Below are positions 1 through 7,737 of a stretch of DNA of 64,000 bases, piece by piece. The DNA lies in NCBI RefSeq assembly GCF_010725725.1, contig NZ_AP022599.1, positions 248,001 through 312,000 on the forward strand, in the 5' to 3' direction. The position numbers were made by a program, and so were the translations under genes. The notes beneath the pieces were generated by a model that was given only the letters and a program-made list of their open reading frames with translations, ran no database searches and was not told the origin of the DNA. Positions within the stretch are counted from its first letter, which is position 1. Each line of letters begins with the position of its first letter. The stretch is from Mycolicibacterium pulveris (GTDB lineage: Bacteria; Actinomycetota; Actinomycetes; Mycobacteriales; Mycobacteriaceae).

Positions 1-702
1 CAGGGCGCGATGACCACGCTGCCGCTACCCGGGCACGCCCCGTCGGGGCTGGGGTTCTGCCCCGACGGCTCGCTGCTGATCGTCTCGACCGAGCGCCGGC
101 AACTGCTGCGCTACGACGGTGACGTCGTGACGACCGTCGCCGATCTGTCCGCGACCGCACCGGCGGATCTGGGCGACATGGTGATCGACGCCGCCGGCCG
201 CGCCTACGTCGGAGCCCAGGCGTTCGAAGGTGGCGTGATCGTGCGGATCGACCCGGACGGGTCCTCGGCCGTCGTCGCGGAGGATCTCGCGTTCCCCAAC
301 GGGATGGTGATCACACCGGACGGCACGCTGATCGTCGCCGAGTCGATCGGCCGACGGCTGACCGCGTTCACCCTCGCCCGCGACGGCGCCCTGACCGACC
401 GGCGGGTGTTCGCCGACGCCCTGGACGGACCGCCCGACGGGATCTGCCTGGACGCCGAAGGAGGCGTCTGGGTGGCGATGACCCTGGCCCACCAGTTCGA
501 GCGAATCACCGAGGGCGGCACGGTGACCGACCGCATCGACATCGGCGACCGGGCGGCGATCGCCTGCACGCTGGGCGGGCCCGAACGCCGCACCCTGTTC
601 CTCGTGTCCGCCGCCGACGCCTATCCGAAGCGGTTGGTCGGCACGAAGTTGTCCCGCGTCGATACGACGACCGTCGAGATTCCAGGAGCCGGCCTGCCAT
701 GA
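1..702 (+). CDS. SMP-30/gluconolactonase-family protein, 5' truncated by window edge
   Basis: The protein is a beta-propeller of the SMP-30/gluconolactonase/LRE family, whose members hydrolyse lactones or related esters using a bound divalent metal. The frame is open to base 1. An ATG at 10 exists, but the protein from there is only 230 residues against about 270-290 for the family, and the usual N-terminal blade (GEGPRW-type segment) is missing, so the true start is probably upstream of the window. Visible blades include PSGLGFCPDGSLLIVS near the start and FPNGMVITPDG and DGPPDGICLDAEGGVW later, which carry the family's conserved Asn and Asp metal ligands. It overlaps the next gene by 4 bases (ATGA), so the two are co-translated. 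The substrate is unknown. Confidence 0.85.
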   Translation, partial: QGAMTTLPLPGHAPSGLGFCPDGSLLIVSTERRQLLRYDGDVVTTVADLSATAPADLGDMVIDAAGRAYVGAQAFEGGVIVRIDPDGSSAVVAEDLAFPNGMVITPDGTLIVAESIGRRLTAFTLARDGALTDRRVFADALDGPPDGICLDAEGGVWVAMTLAHQFERITEGGTVTDRIDIGDRAAIACTLGGPERRTLFLVSAADAYPKRLVGTKLSRVDTTTVEIPGAGLP

Positions 703-1514
703 GCGACGCGTACTACGAACTGATCGACGCCGCCGACCCGATCGGTGAGAAGTTCGCCGCCACCGATCTGGTGCGCAGCACCTGGTCGGCCGACATCCAG
801 CACGGCGCACCGGTATCCGCGTTGCTGGTGCGGGCTTTGGAGCGTTGTGAGGCACGACCGGACACCCGGTTGAGCCGGGTGATGATCGACCTGCTCGGCG
901 GCGTACCCGCCGAGGGCGACCTGTGGGTGCGGGCCCGGATCGACCGCCCGGGCAGGCAGATCGAGTTGGTCAGCGCCGAGATGCTCGCACCGGGGCCCGA
1001 CGGCCAGCCGCGGCCCGTCGCCAAGGCCAGCGGGTGGCGGCTGAAGACGGTCGACACGCCGACCCTGCTGCACGCGTCGGCTCCGCCGCTGCCCCCGCTC
1101 GGCGAGGCGCTCGCCCGTGACATGAAAAAGGACTGGGACCGCAACTACGTGCACAGCCTGGACTGGCGTTGGCTGACCAAGCCGTTGAGCGACGGGCCGG
1201 GCGAATCCTGGATCAAACCCGAGGTCGACCTGGTCAACGGCGAGATTATGACCCAGCTCGAGCGGTTGTTCGCCGTCGCCGACGACGCCAACGGCATCGG
1301 CACCAAGCTCAACCCGCGAGAGTGGACGTTCATGAACACCGATCTCGTCGTGCACATCCACCGGGTGCCCGACGGCGAATGGATCGGCATCCGCTCGGAC
1401 ACCAACTACGGACCCGACGGCATCGCGACGACGATCGGCACGCTGTTCGACGAAACCGGCGCGGTCGGGGGCATTCAACAGTCGGTGTTGGTGCGGCCCA
1501 TGCCCGGCCGCTGA
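699..1514 (+). CDS. Acyl-CoA thioesterase-like double-hotdog protein
   Basis: This 271-residue protein resembles actinobacterial thioesterase-family proteins with an N-terminal and a C-terminal hotdog domain (TesB/Acot-like architecture), which hydrolyse acyl-CoA thioesters in the cytoplasm. The N-terminal half contains the typical segment around IQHGAPVSALLVRALE. The C-terminal half contains REWTFMNTDLVVHIHRVPDGEWIGI, split here as two motifs, and ends near GAVGGIQQSVLVRP, a pattern shared by this family. The start is the ATG inside the ATGA overlap with the upstream SMP-30 gene, which implies translational coupling. No signal peptide is seen. The physiological acyl substrate cannot be read from sequence. 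The gene is convergent with the protease gene that follows, with 16 bases between stops. Confidence 0.8.
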   Translation: MSDAYYELIDAADPIGEKFAATDLVRSTWSADIQHGAPVSALLVRALERCEARPDTRLSRVMIDLLGGVPAEGDLWVRARIDRPGRQIELVSAEMLAPGPDGQPRPVAKASGWRLKTVDTPTLLHASAPPLPPLGEALARDMKKDWDRNYVHSLDWRWLTKPLSDGPGESWIKPEVDLVNGEIMTQLERLFAVADDANGIGTKLNPREWTFMNTDLVVHIHRVPDGEWIGIRSDTNYGPDGIATTIGTLFDETGAVGGIQQSVLVRPMPGR

Positions 1515-1530
1515 GGCCTGTCGGCGCGGC

Positions 1531-2304
1531 TCAGCTGACGCACTCGCCGGTGGATACGGGCTCGGAACCGTTGGCGCTGACCGCCATGCCGAAGAGCTGT
1601 TTGGCGGTGAGCACGAAGCTGGAATCGGGATCCTCGACGCCCGCGCCGAACGCGACGCCGAGAATCCGGCCGTCCAGGTCGATGAGGGGGCCGCCGGATC
1701 CGCCCTGCCGCACGCCGCCGCGCACCACGTACACCTCGCGGTGCACGGTCTTGGTGCGGTAGATGTCGGGTCCACTGAGCTCGATGACCTCGCGGATGCG
1801 TGCCGGGGTGGCGACAAACGGCCCGCCGCCGGGGTATCCCAGGATCAGCGCGTCGGTGCCGGAGGGCGCCATCCCCTCGGCGAAGGACAGCGCCGGGGCC
1901 TGCAGGCCGGGCACATCGAGGATCGCGATGTCGGCGTCGGGGTCGTAGAACACGACCGTGGCGGAATAATCGCCGCCGTCGACCGACACGGTGATGTCGG
2001 TCGCGCCCGCGACACCGTGGGCACTCGACATGACCCGGTTCGGCGCGAAGACGACACCGCTGCCGTCCAGCATCTTCTGGCACGACGGCGCAATGCCGTG
2101 AATCTTGGCGACACTGCGCTGCGCCTGCGCGATCACCGGGCTGCTCGCCAACGCGGCATCGGGCGGTTCCACCGTGGTGACGGTCGCGCTCTCGACCGGC
2201 GACGACGGGTCGTCGGCGGCGGGCCATCCCCCGGCGCAGCCGGCCGCCGTGGCCGCCATCAGGGCGGCGATGGTCAGCATCACCGCCCGTCGAATCGGTC
2301 TCAT
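1531..2304 (-). CDS. MarP-like trypsin-fold serine protease, lipoprotein form
   Basis: The 257-residue protein begins with a signal peptide and a lipobox ending in Cys23, then a chymotrypsin-fold protease domain. The triad reads as His96 (SSAHGVAG), Asp125 (DADIAILD) and Ser203 (GGSGGPL). The His-Asp and Asp-Ser spacings are 29 and 78, against 29 and 79 in M. tuberculosis MarP (Rv3671c). Cys75 and Cys255 fall where the MarP disulfide cysteines would be (21 before His and 52 after Ser). MarP is a periplasmic protease needed for acid and oxidative stress tolerance and has four N-terminal membrane helices. Here these are absent and a lipid anchor takes their place. The ATG at 2304 was chosen because the signal peptide starts there; the open frame further upstream has no family similarity. 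Confidence 0.85.
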   Translation of the reverse strand: MRPIRRAVMLTIAALMAATAAGCAGGWPAADDPSSPVESATVTTVEPPDAALASSPVIAQAQRSVAKIHGIAPSCQKMLDGSGVVFAPNRVMSSAHGVAGATDITVSVDGGDYSATVVFYDPDADIAILDVPGLQAPALSFAEGMAPSGTDALILGYPGGGPFVATPARIREVIELSGPDIYRTKTVHREVYVVRGGVRQGGSGGPLIDLDGRILGVAFGAGVEDPDSSFVLTAKQLFGMAVSANGSEPVSTGECVS

Positions 2305-2351
2305 CGAGGAAACGATATCGGGTTGGCCTACGCCGGCTGAGAATTGGGCGA

Positions 2352-2543
2352 TCAATCGACCAGGCGAAGCGCCCCCACCGGACACTGCATGACGGCCTGT
2401 TGCATCCGGTCGCGATCCGATTCGGGCCGCTCGTTGCCGTGGATGATCACGCTGCCCGCATCGGTCACCTCGAAGACGTCCTCGGCGATCGATTCGCAGA
2501 TCCCGTGCCCGGTGCACTTGTCGAGATCGACTTCGACGCGCAC
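2352..2543 (-). CDS. Small 3Fe-4S-type ferredoxin, P450 partner
   Basis: This is a 63-residue single-cluster ferredoxin that would pass electrons to the adjacent cytochrome P450. Cluster ligands are Cys10 and Cys16 in CTGHGIC and Cys54 in the CPVGAL motif. The position that is Cys in 4Fe-4S ferredoxins is His13, a pattern common among mycobacterial P450-linked ferredoxins with 3Fe-4S or atypical clusters. The GTG at 2543 is preferred because a GGGAG ribosome site lies 5 bases upstream, and MRVEVD is the usual N-terminus. The start lies 10 bases after the P450 stop, so both are in one operon transcribed leftward. Longer open frame upstream overlaps the P450 and is not family-like. Confidence 0.9.
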   Translation of the reverse strand: MRVEVDLDKCTGHGICESIAEDVFEVTDAGSVIIHGNERPESDRDRMQQAVMQCPVGALRLVD

Positions 2544-2553
2544 GCTCACTCCC

Positions 2554-3795
2554 CTAGCGGACGACGGCAGGCAGCCGTTTGACGCCGTGCACGAAACTGC
2601 TGTACAGCAGGTCGGGCTCACCGAACTCGATACTGGTGAGCCGGGTCAACAATTCGTGGAACAGGTGTCGCAACTCAGTTTTGGCCAGCTGGTTGCCCAG
2701 GCAGAAGTGCGGACCGCCGCCGCCGAAGCCCACATGCGGGTTGGGCGAACGGGAGAGGTCGAACGCGCCGGGATTGTCGAACACCGCCTCGTCTCGGTTG
2801 GCCGAGCAGTAGAACAGGCCGACCTTGTCCCCCGCCGTGACCGGGTGGCCGTTGATCTCGGTGTCCTCGGTGGCGAACCGGGCGAACTGCAACACCGGTG
2901 ACGACCAGCGCACGAATTCCTCGATGGCGGTGCCGATTCGACCGTCGAAGTCGGCCATCAGCCAGTCCCGCTGTTCGGGATGCGCGACGAGCGCCATCAT
3001 CGCGTGCGTGGTCGCCTGCTTGGTGGTGTCGTTGCCCGCGGAGGCGAGCAGGATGAGGAACGCGCCGATCTCCTCGTCGGTCAGCCGGTGCCCGTCGACC
3101 TCGGCGTTGACGATGCTGGTCATCAGGTCGTCGCCGGGGTGGGTGCGACGGAACTTCGCCAGCTCCACCCCGGTGTTGGACAGCAGCGCGATCTGCGCGA
3201 CGGGATCGCCGACGCGCTCGTCATCGGAGACGTACTCGTCGTCGCTGATGCCGAACAGCTTCTCGGCGGCGTAGGCCACCGCGGGCTGATCGGCGGTCGG
3301 CACCCCGAGCATGTCCATGATGGTCAGCATCGGCAGCTTCGCCGAACACGCTGACACGAAGTCGATCTCGCCCGCGCCGATGAGGTTCTCGACGATGGTG
3401 ACCGCGTTCTTGTGGATCTGCTCTTCGATCAGGCGCACGTTGCGCGGTGTGAACGCCGAGCTGATCAACCGCCGGTACACGGTGTGCTGCGGCGGGTCCA
3501 TGGTCAGGAAGAACGAGGCGAAGCGCTGAATCTCGGCAGGCATCGGGTTCAACGCCACGCCTTGGGCGGAGGTGAACAGTTCCGGGTGCTGGCTGACGTA
3601 GACGATGTCGGCGCGCCGCGTCAGCGCCCAGAACCCGGGCTCTTCGACCTCGAACATCGACGGCAACGGCGGATGCCACGTCAACCCGTCCTTGGCGCGC
3701 AATCGTGCGAACGTTTCGTCACGCACCGCGAACGGTTGGCTCCAGAACTCGTCGGACGTGATGTCTTCCGCGGAGTACTCACGGGCTGATGTCAC
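2554..3795 (-). CDS. Cytochrome P450 monooxygenase
   Basis: A full-length 413-residue bacterial class I P450, a haem monooxygenase that hydroxylates small hydrophobic substrates. Landmarks are the I-helix AGNDTT (253-258), ExxR at Glu293-Arg296, and the haem loop FGGGGPHFCLG with Cys365 as iron ligand. Overall it resembles the CYP124/125/142-like group of mycobacteria that act on lipids, terpenoids or sterols, but the exact CYP family cannot be set by eye. It starts at a GTG. The partner ferredoxin follows 10 bases downstream. It is divergent from a TetR gene, with an operator-like site (3803-3832) between them starting 7 bases from this start codon, so direct repression is likely. Confidence 0.93.
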   Translation of the reverse strand: MTSAREYSAEDITSDEFWSQPFAVRDETFARLRAKDGLTWHPPLPSMFEVEEPGFWALTRRADIVYVSQHPELFTSAQGVALNPMPAEIQRFASFFLTMDPPQHTVYRRLISSAFTPRNVRLIEEQIHKNAVTIVENLIGAGEIDFVSACSAKLPMLTIMDMLGVPTADQPAVAYAAEKLFGISDDEYVSDDERVGDPVAQIALLSNTGVELAKFRRTHPGDDLMTSIVNAEVDGHRLTDEEIGAFLILLASAGNDTTKQATTHAMMALVAHPEQRDWLMADFDGRIGTAIEEFVRWSSPVLQFARFATEDTEINGHPVTAGDKVGLFYCSANRDEAVFDNPGAFDLSRSPNPHVGFGGGGPHFCLGNQLAKTELRHLFHELLTRLTSIEFGEPDLLYSSFVHGVKRLPAVVR

Positions 3796-3802
3796 CGATT
3801 TA

Positions 3803-3832
3803 GCGTGACACTTGAACGAAAATTTGTAAAGC
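3803..3832. promoter_or_regulatory. Regulon site A: bipartite TetR-type operator and promoter
   Basis: The left arm is GCGTGACACT (3803-3812) and the right arm TTTGTAAAGC (3823-3832), with arm starts 20 bp apart. The same arrangement recurs at 7705, 8926 and 10681. On the plus strand the site also reads as a promoter (GTGACA, 16 bp, TAAAGC) whose expected transcription start is at or next to the ATG of the TetR gene at 3840, so that mRNA may be leaderless. It separates the divergent P450 and TetR genes. That one of the two TetR proteins of the module binds it is inference. Confidence 0.75.
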
Positions 3833-3839
3833 TAAGGCG

Positions 3840-4388
3840 ATGCCGGACACCTGCGCCGAACCTGACATCCCGACCCGAGAGCGACTGCTGGTCGCCACGG
3901 CCGAGGTCTTGGGCCGCCACGGCATGACCAAGCTCAGTCTGTCCGAGGTGGCCCAGCAGGCCGGCGTGTCACGGCCCACGCTGTATCGATGGTTCGCCTC
4001 CAAGCGGGAGCTGCTCGACGCGTTCGTGGTGTGGGAGCGCCAGTTCTACGAACGTGCGGTGGCCGATGCGACGTCCGACCTCCCGAAGGCCGAGCGGCTC
4101 GACGCCGCGTTGCGGGTGATCGTGGACTACCAGCACTCCTATCCGGGCCTGCGGATGATCGACGTCGAGCCGGAGCGCGTCATCAAGCGGTTGTCTCGGG
4201 TGATCCCGCTGATGCGACACCGGCTCGAGCGGCTGGCCCCCGGACCCGATCCCGGGCTGGCCGTGGCGACCGCCGTCCGGGTCGCGGTGTCGCACTATCT
4301 GGTCCGCAGCGACGACGACGCCGACTTTCTCGACCAGCTTCGGCACGCGGCGCGGGTCAGGCATCACGCGCCGGAGGTGAACCGGTGA
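3840..4388 (+). CDS. TetR-family regulator, copy 1 of a sister pair
   Basis: A 182-residue TetR/AcrR-type repressor. The N-terminal helix-turn-helix is in the segment LSLSEVAQQAGVSRPTLYRW (about residues 40-60), and the C-terminal ligand domain contains YQHSYPGLRMIDVEPE. It is closely related throughout to the TetR at 10112, which also has 182 residues, so the two are paralogues. It is divergent from the P450 and shares site A with it, which suggests autoregulation. The ATG lies 7 bases after the putative -10 element, with no room for a ribosome site, as expected for a leaderless mycobacterial mRNA. Its stop overlaps the start of the kinase-like gene behind it (GTGA), so both are made from one message. 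Confidence 0.9.
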   Translation: MPDTCAEPDIPTRERLLVATAEVLGRHGMTKLSLSEVAQQAGVSRPTLYRWFASKRELLDAFVVWERQFYERAVADATSDLPKAERLDAALRVIVDYQHSYPGLRMIDVEPERVIKRLSRVIPLMRHRLERLAPGPDPGLAVATAVRVAVSHYLVRSDDDADFLDQLRHAARVRHHAPEVNR

Positions 4389-5431
4389 GCATCCCGGCCG
4401 GCGTCGACGAGCTGACGCCCGAATGGTTCACCAAGGTTCTGAGCGCTCCAATCGACAAGGTCGAGGTGATCGACGCCCACTCCGGCACGACCGGCCGCGC
4501 CCGCGTCGCGCTGCGCTCCCCCGCCGATGTGCCCGAGACGGTCTTCGTCAAGCTGCAGCCGTTCGTCGAGGAACAGCGCAAGTTTCTGCGCCAGATCGGC
4601 CTCGGCGTTGCCGAGGCCCGGCTCTACGCCACGGTCGGCAACGAGTTGCCGGTGCGGGCCCCGCGCGTGTGGCACGCCGATCACGACAGCGCGGACGGTT
4701 CTTTCGTGATGGTGCTCGAGGATCTGGAGGCGTCCGGATGCCACTTCCCCAGCCCCTCCGACGACGGCATCCTGTCGGTGGCGGAGTCGCTGGTGGCGGA
4801 ACTCGCCGTCCTGCACGCGACGTACGCGGGTCAGGATCTGGGGTGGTTACGTACGCCATCGGGTATGCGCAGGAAGCCCGAGGATACCGAAATAGCTGCG
4901 CGCCGTGCGCAATTCATCGTGTCGGCGGTCGAGCAGTTCGCCGACGAGATGCCCGCGGCGTTCCGCAGGCTCGGCGACCTGTACGCCGAGCGGTCGCTGG
5001 AGGTCGTCGCGCTGTTCAACGAAGGCGAGCGCACGCTGATCCACGGCGACACCCACAGCGGCAACCTGTTCGTCGACCGCGGCCGCTGCGGCTTCTTCGA
5101 CTGGGCCGTCGCCGGCCGCGGCCCCGGCATGCGGGATGTCGCGTACTTCCTGTGCAATTCGCTGCCGATCGACATGCGTCGCGCCGAGGAAGCGGCGTTG
5201 CTGGCGCGATACCGGGGCGCCCTGGCCGACGAGGGCACGACGCTCGACGAGCACACCGCCCATGAGCAGTACCGGTTGTTCTCGGTGTACTCCTGGATCG
5301 CTGCCGCGTCGACGGCGGCGATGGGCTCGCGGTGGCAACCGATCGACGTATCACGCGCCGCGATGGTGAGCACGACGCAGGCGATCGAAGATCTCGACGC
5401 GGTTGGCCTGCTCGAAGAACGGCTGGGGTGA
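4385..5431 (+). CDS. APH-fold phosphotransferase 1
   Basis: A 348-residue member of the aminoglycoside phosphotransferase/choline-kinase fold, which moves the ATP gamma-phosphate to a hydroxyl group of a small molecule. The catalytic loop LIHGDTHSGN is at about residue 218-227 and the metal-binding Asp of FFDWAV at about 238. An N-terminal lobe with RARVALR and VFVKLQPF supplies the ATP-binding Lys. The GTG start at 4385 overlaps the TetR stop by 4 bases. A catabolic role is more likely than drug resistance, because the operon encodes a P450, a CoA-transferase and an aldehyde dehydrogenase and two more kinases of the same fold lie within 6 kb. The substrate is unknown. It ends 7 bases from the stop of a convergent gene. 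Confidence 0.88.
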   Translation: MSIPAGVDELTPEWFTKVLSAPIDKVEVIDAHSGTTGRARVALRSPADVPETVFVKLQPFVEEQRKFLRQIGLGVAEARLYATVGNELPVRAPRVWHADHDSADGSFVMVLEDLEASGCHFPSPSDDGILSVAESLVAELAVLHATYAGQDLGWLRTPSGMRRKPEDTEIAARRAQFIVSAVEQFADEMPAAFRRLGDLYAERSLEVVALFNEGERTLIHGDTHSGNLFVDRGRCGFFDWAVAGRGPGMRDVAYFLCNSLPIDMRRAEEAALLARYRGALADEGTTLDEHTAHEQYRLFSVYSWIAAASTAAMGSRWQPIDVSRAAMVSTTQAIEDLDAVGLLEERLG

Positions 5432-5438
5432 CCGACGT

Positions 5439-6512
5439 CTAACCTGGCGAGCGGACCTGGTTGACGCGATCGTCGCGCGGCATGACGGGTCCGTCGTCAA
5501 GCGATTCCTCGATGCCGAGGTCGGAAAGACCCAGCTTCGTCAACAGGGGAATGCCGCTGGCGTTCAACAGGAACCGCGGGTCATCGGAGTGGCCCGCGTC
5601 AAAGAGCATGGACCCGATCAAACAGATGACCGCCATCTTGTAGGCGTTCAGCGCCCGGTACCACGGCCGGTTCTGCGCGGGGATCCCGCCGGCGGCCTCA
5701 TACTGCGACAGGAACTCGTCGAACCCGGGCGCCGCCGGGTGGCTGGTGATGCCCACCGGCTGCATCCACATCAGTTCCAGCCAGCCGATGTCGGTGAGCG
5801 GATCGCCGACCGTCGTCATCTCCCAGTCGAACACCGCGCTGACATCGGCCTCGACGAAGGCGAAGTTACCCGGTTTGGCGTCGCCGTGCACAAGTGTGAT
5901 CGTCTGGGACTGCGCGGGTTTGGTGCGCACCAGCTCCCGAACCAGACGCTCGAGCGCCGGCAGCGGTCCCCGTTGGACACGGCGCATCTCCGAAGCCCAG
6001 TGCGTCAGTTCCCGATCGAGATGGTCGCGACCGTCGCCGAGAAACTCCAGTCCTGCCACCCGCACATCGACGGTATGGATCGCCGCGAGTTGGTCGGCCA
6101 TGCTCCGGCACATCTGCCGGATGTGTTCGTCGGGCGCCTGCGGCGCCTGCATCTCGTACACCTGCCCGCCGACGCGTTCCATGATCAGGAACGGACGCCC
6201 GAGCACATCGCCGGTGTTCTCCAGCCACAGCGCTCTGGGCGCGCGGATCGCGGTGCCGTCCAGCGCGCGCAGAATGTCGAATTGGCGTTTGAGGTCGTAG
6301 GGTTCGAGCAACGCGGGCGGCCGTGGACGCATCCGCAACACGACGTCGCGTTGTTGGTCGGCGCCGTCTCGCGAGAGCGCCACGGTGAACACCATCATCT
6401 CCGCGGAGTGGCCGAACTCGACCCGGTCAAGACCGTCGATGCGGACATCGTCGGCGTCGGGCAGCCGTTGGTGAAGCCACGCGGTCAACCGGCCGGCGAC
6501 GTCGCCGCTCAT
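5439..6512 (-). CDS. APH-fold phosphotransferase 2
   Basis: A 357-residue APH-family kinase of the type often called acyl-CoA-dehydrogenase-associated phosphotransferase in mycobacteria. The catalytic loop LVHGDAKPGN lies near residue 205-214 and the metal-ligand Asp in VFDWEMTTVGDPLTDIGWL near 226, the classic signature of this subfamily. N-terminal LIMERVGGQVYE is the hinge segment. The start is the ATG at 6512, which overlaps the upstream stop by 4 bases (ATGA), so it is translated together with the lipocalin-like gene. It is only distantly like kinases 1 and 3, so it is not a recent duplicate. In related proteins the substrate is thought to be a hydroxylated acyl or alcohol intermediate, but none is established here. 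Confidence 0.88.
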   Translation of the reverse strand: MSGDVAGRLTAWLHQRLPDADDVRIDGLDRVEFGHSAEMMVFTVALSRDGADQQRDVVLRMRPRPPALLEPYDLKRQFDILRALDGTAIRAPRALWLENTGDVLGRPFLIMERVGGQVYEMQAPQAPDEHIRQMCRSMADQLAAIHTVDVRVAGLEFLGDGRDHLDRELTHWASEMRRVQRGPLPALERLVRELVRTKPAQSQTITLVHGDAKPGNFAFVEADVSAVFDWEMTTVGDPLTDIGWLELMWMQPVGITSHPAAPGFDEFLSQYEAAGGIPAQNRPWYRALNAYKMAVICLIGSMLFDAGHSDDPRFLLNASGIPLLTKLGLSDLGIEESLDDGPVMPRDDRVNQVRSPG

Positions 6513-7669
6513 GTGTATGACACCTTGTGATCGGACTCTTCGGTCAGCCCCAGCTCCGGCCACACCCCGCCGATCAGGCTCTCCATGATCCCGTACCCGA
6601 CAGCGTCGCCCTCGCGGACGCGGATCGGGGTGTCCCTGAACTGGCCCAGCCTCGGCAGGTTCTCGTCGTTCCAGCAGTCGGCGATGTGTTCGCCGTCGAC
6701 GTGCAACGCGCCCTTCCAGGACCCGTGCTTGTGGCCGTCCCAGGCCCCGTAACCGGCGGTCTTCAGGAAGAATCCGGACTCGCCGAGCGCCTCGAACACG
6801 ATCACCCGTTCCTCGCCCGACTCCATCGTCAGCACGAGCTCACCGCCTTCGACGAAGCGGGTGCGGGTGTCGTAGTCGACGCGGGGTTGGACGCGGCGCA
6901 CCGGCGCTTGGCTGCCGTCGGCGTCGTTGACATAGGCCGAGCTGTACCCCCACGCGCCCTCGACGACGAATATGGCCGTCTCGTAATAGGTGTCGTCCGG
7001 ACGGCGGAAGAAGGCCGGGGACCATTTCATCCCGCCGCGGGTGCCGGCCGGTGGCTTCGGCGACGGGATCAGATCGGACAGCGGCTCGCCGATCGCCTGC
7101 CGCACTCCCCAGGAGTGGTCGCGGAACCCGAACCATTCGTCGGGGCGGACCTCGTGGGTCTGGCCGTCGACCGTCACCGTCCCGGACGCCCAGCCCCCCT
7201 GGTGGTAGCGGACGACGTCGACGTCGATCCGTCCGGTCCGGCGGTTGCGGACCAGGTTGCGCTCCTCGAAGAACGGCGGGGTCACCCCGGAGAGCACGAT
7301 GTCGTACGAGATCGGTTGCACGTCGTTGGGTTCGAGGACGAAGCGGATCTGCTCGAGCGGTTCGATGATCTCCATGCGCACCGGGCCGACGCCGAGATGC
7401 TCCGGCGCAGAGGACAACTCGCGGCTGCCGCGGACCGTCCACTGCTCCCGGCCCCGCGACACGCCGCCGAAACCGTCGATGATGCCCCGGTTCTGGTACT
7501 TGCCGAGGCCGAAGTCCACTTGTAGCGACCCGTCGGTGCGCGCGATGGAGGCCCAGATCTTCTCGGTCCAGGCCATGTCCGTCTGGGACAGCGTCGCGAA
7601 CGTATCGACGATCTGGTGGTTCAACCCTTCGTCCGCTCCGAGCAGTGGCCCGATGTCATTGATCGCCAT
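6509..7669 (-). CDS. CrtC/AttH lipocalin-like protein of unknown function
   Basis: A 386-residue soluble protein without signal peptide or membrane helix. The composition, with repeated beta-strands such as EWFGFRDHSWGVRQ in the middle and GSWKGALHVDGEHIADCWND near the end, suggests the double-lipocalin fold of hydroxyneurosporene hydratase (CrtC) and AttH relatives. Actinobacterial homologues are annotated only as DUF domains. CrtC-type proteins act on terpenoid double bonds, so a terpenoid-related substrate is possible but is inference. The ATG at 7669 is used because it is the first start in the family-like region; a GGAGG lies 13 bases upstream, rather far. Regulon site B lies 36-65 bases upstream. 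The gene overlaps kinase 2 by ATGA. Confidence 0.7.
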   Translation of the reverse strand: MAINDIGPLLGADEGLNHQIVDTFATLSQTDMAWTEKIWASIARTDGSLQVDFGLGKYQNRGIIDGFGGVSRGREQWTVRGSRELSSAPEHLGVGPVRMEIIEPLEQIRFVLEPNDVQPISYDIVLSGVTPPFFEERNLVRNRRTGRIDVDVVRYHQGGWASGTVTVDGQTHEVRPDEWFGFRDHSWGVRQAIGEPLSDLIPSPKPPAGTRGGMKWSPAFFRRPDDTYYETAIFVVEGAWGYSSAYVNDADGSQAPVRRVQPRVDYDTRTRFVEGGELVLTMESGEERVIVFEALGESGFFLKTAGYGAWDGHKHGSWKGALHVDGEHIADCWNDENLPRLGQFRDTPIRVREGDAVGYGIMESLIGGVWPELGLTEESDHKVSYT

Positions 7670-7704
7670 GAACCCGTCCGAACCTCCTTCGACGCTGGGC
7701 GTCA

Positions 7705-7734
7705 GCGTGACACTAGTAGCGAAATTTGTAAAGG
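7705..7734. promoter_or_regulatory. Regulon site B: bipartite TetR-type operator
   Basis: GCGTGACACT (7705-7714) and TTTGTAAAGG (7725-7734) repeat site A with the same 20-bp arm spacing. The controlled genes (lipocalin-like and kinase 2) are on the minus strand, so the site is turned around relative to the genes at sites A and D. This argues that the shared element is a protein-binding site and not only a promoter. Confidence 0.75.
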
Positions 7735-7737
7735 ACG

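Noticed and set aside
25-855. Long minus-strand open frame opposite the SMP-30/thioesterase pair
   Set aside because: Arg/Pro/Gly-rich shadow typical of high-GC antisense frames, with no family pattern; the plus-strand proteins are clearly coding.
621-1817. 398-codon minus-strand frame
   Set aside because: Antisense shadow of the thioesterase and of the 3' end of the protease gene; no recognisable domain.
7705-7734. Site B as a simple sigma-70 type promoter on the plus strand
   Set aside because: Downstream on the plus strand there is only the antisense of CaiB; the gene that it fits is on the minus strand, so an operator role is the better reading.
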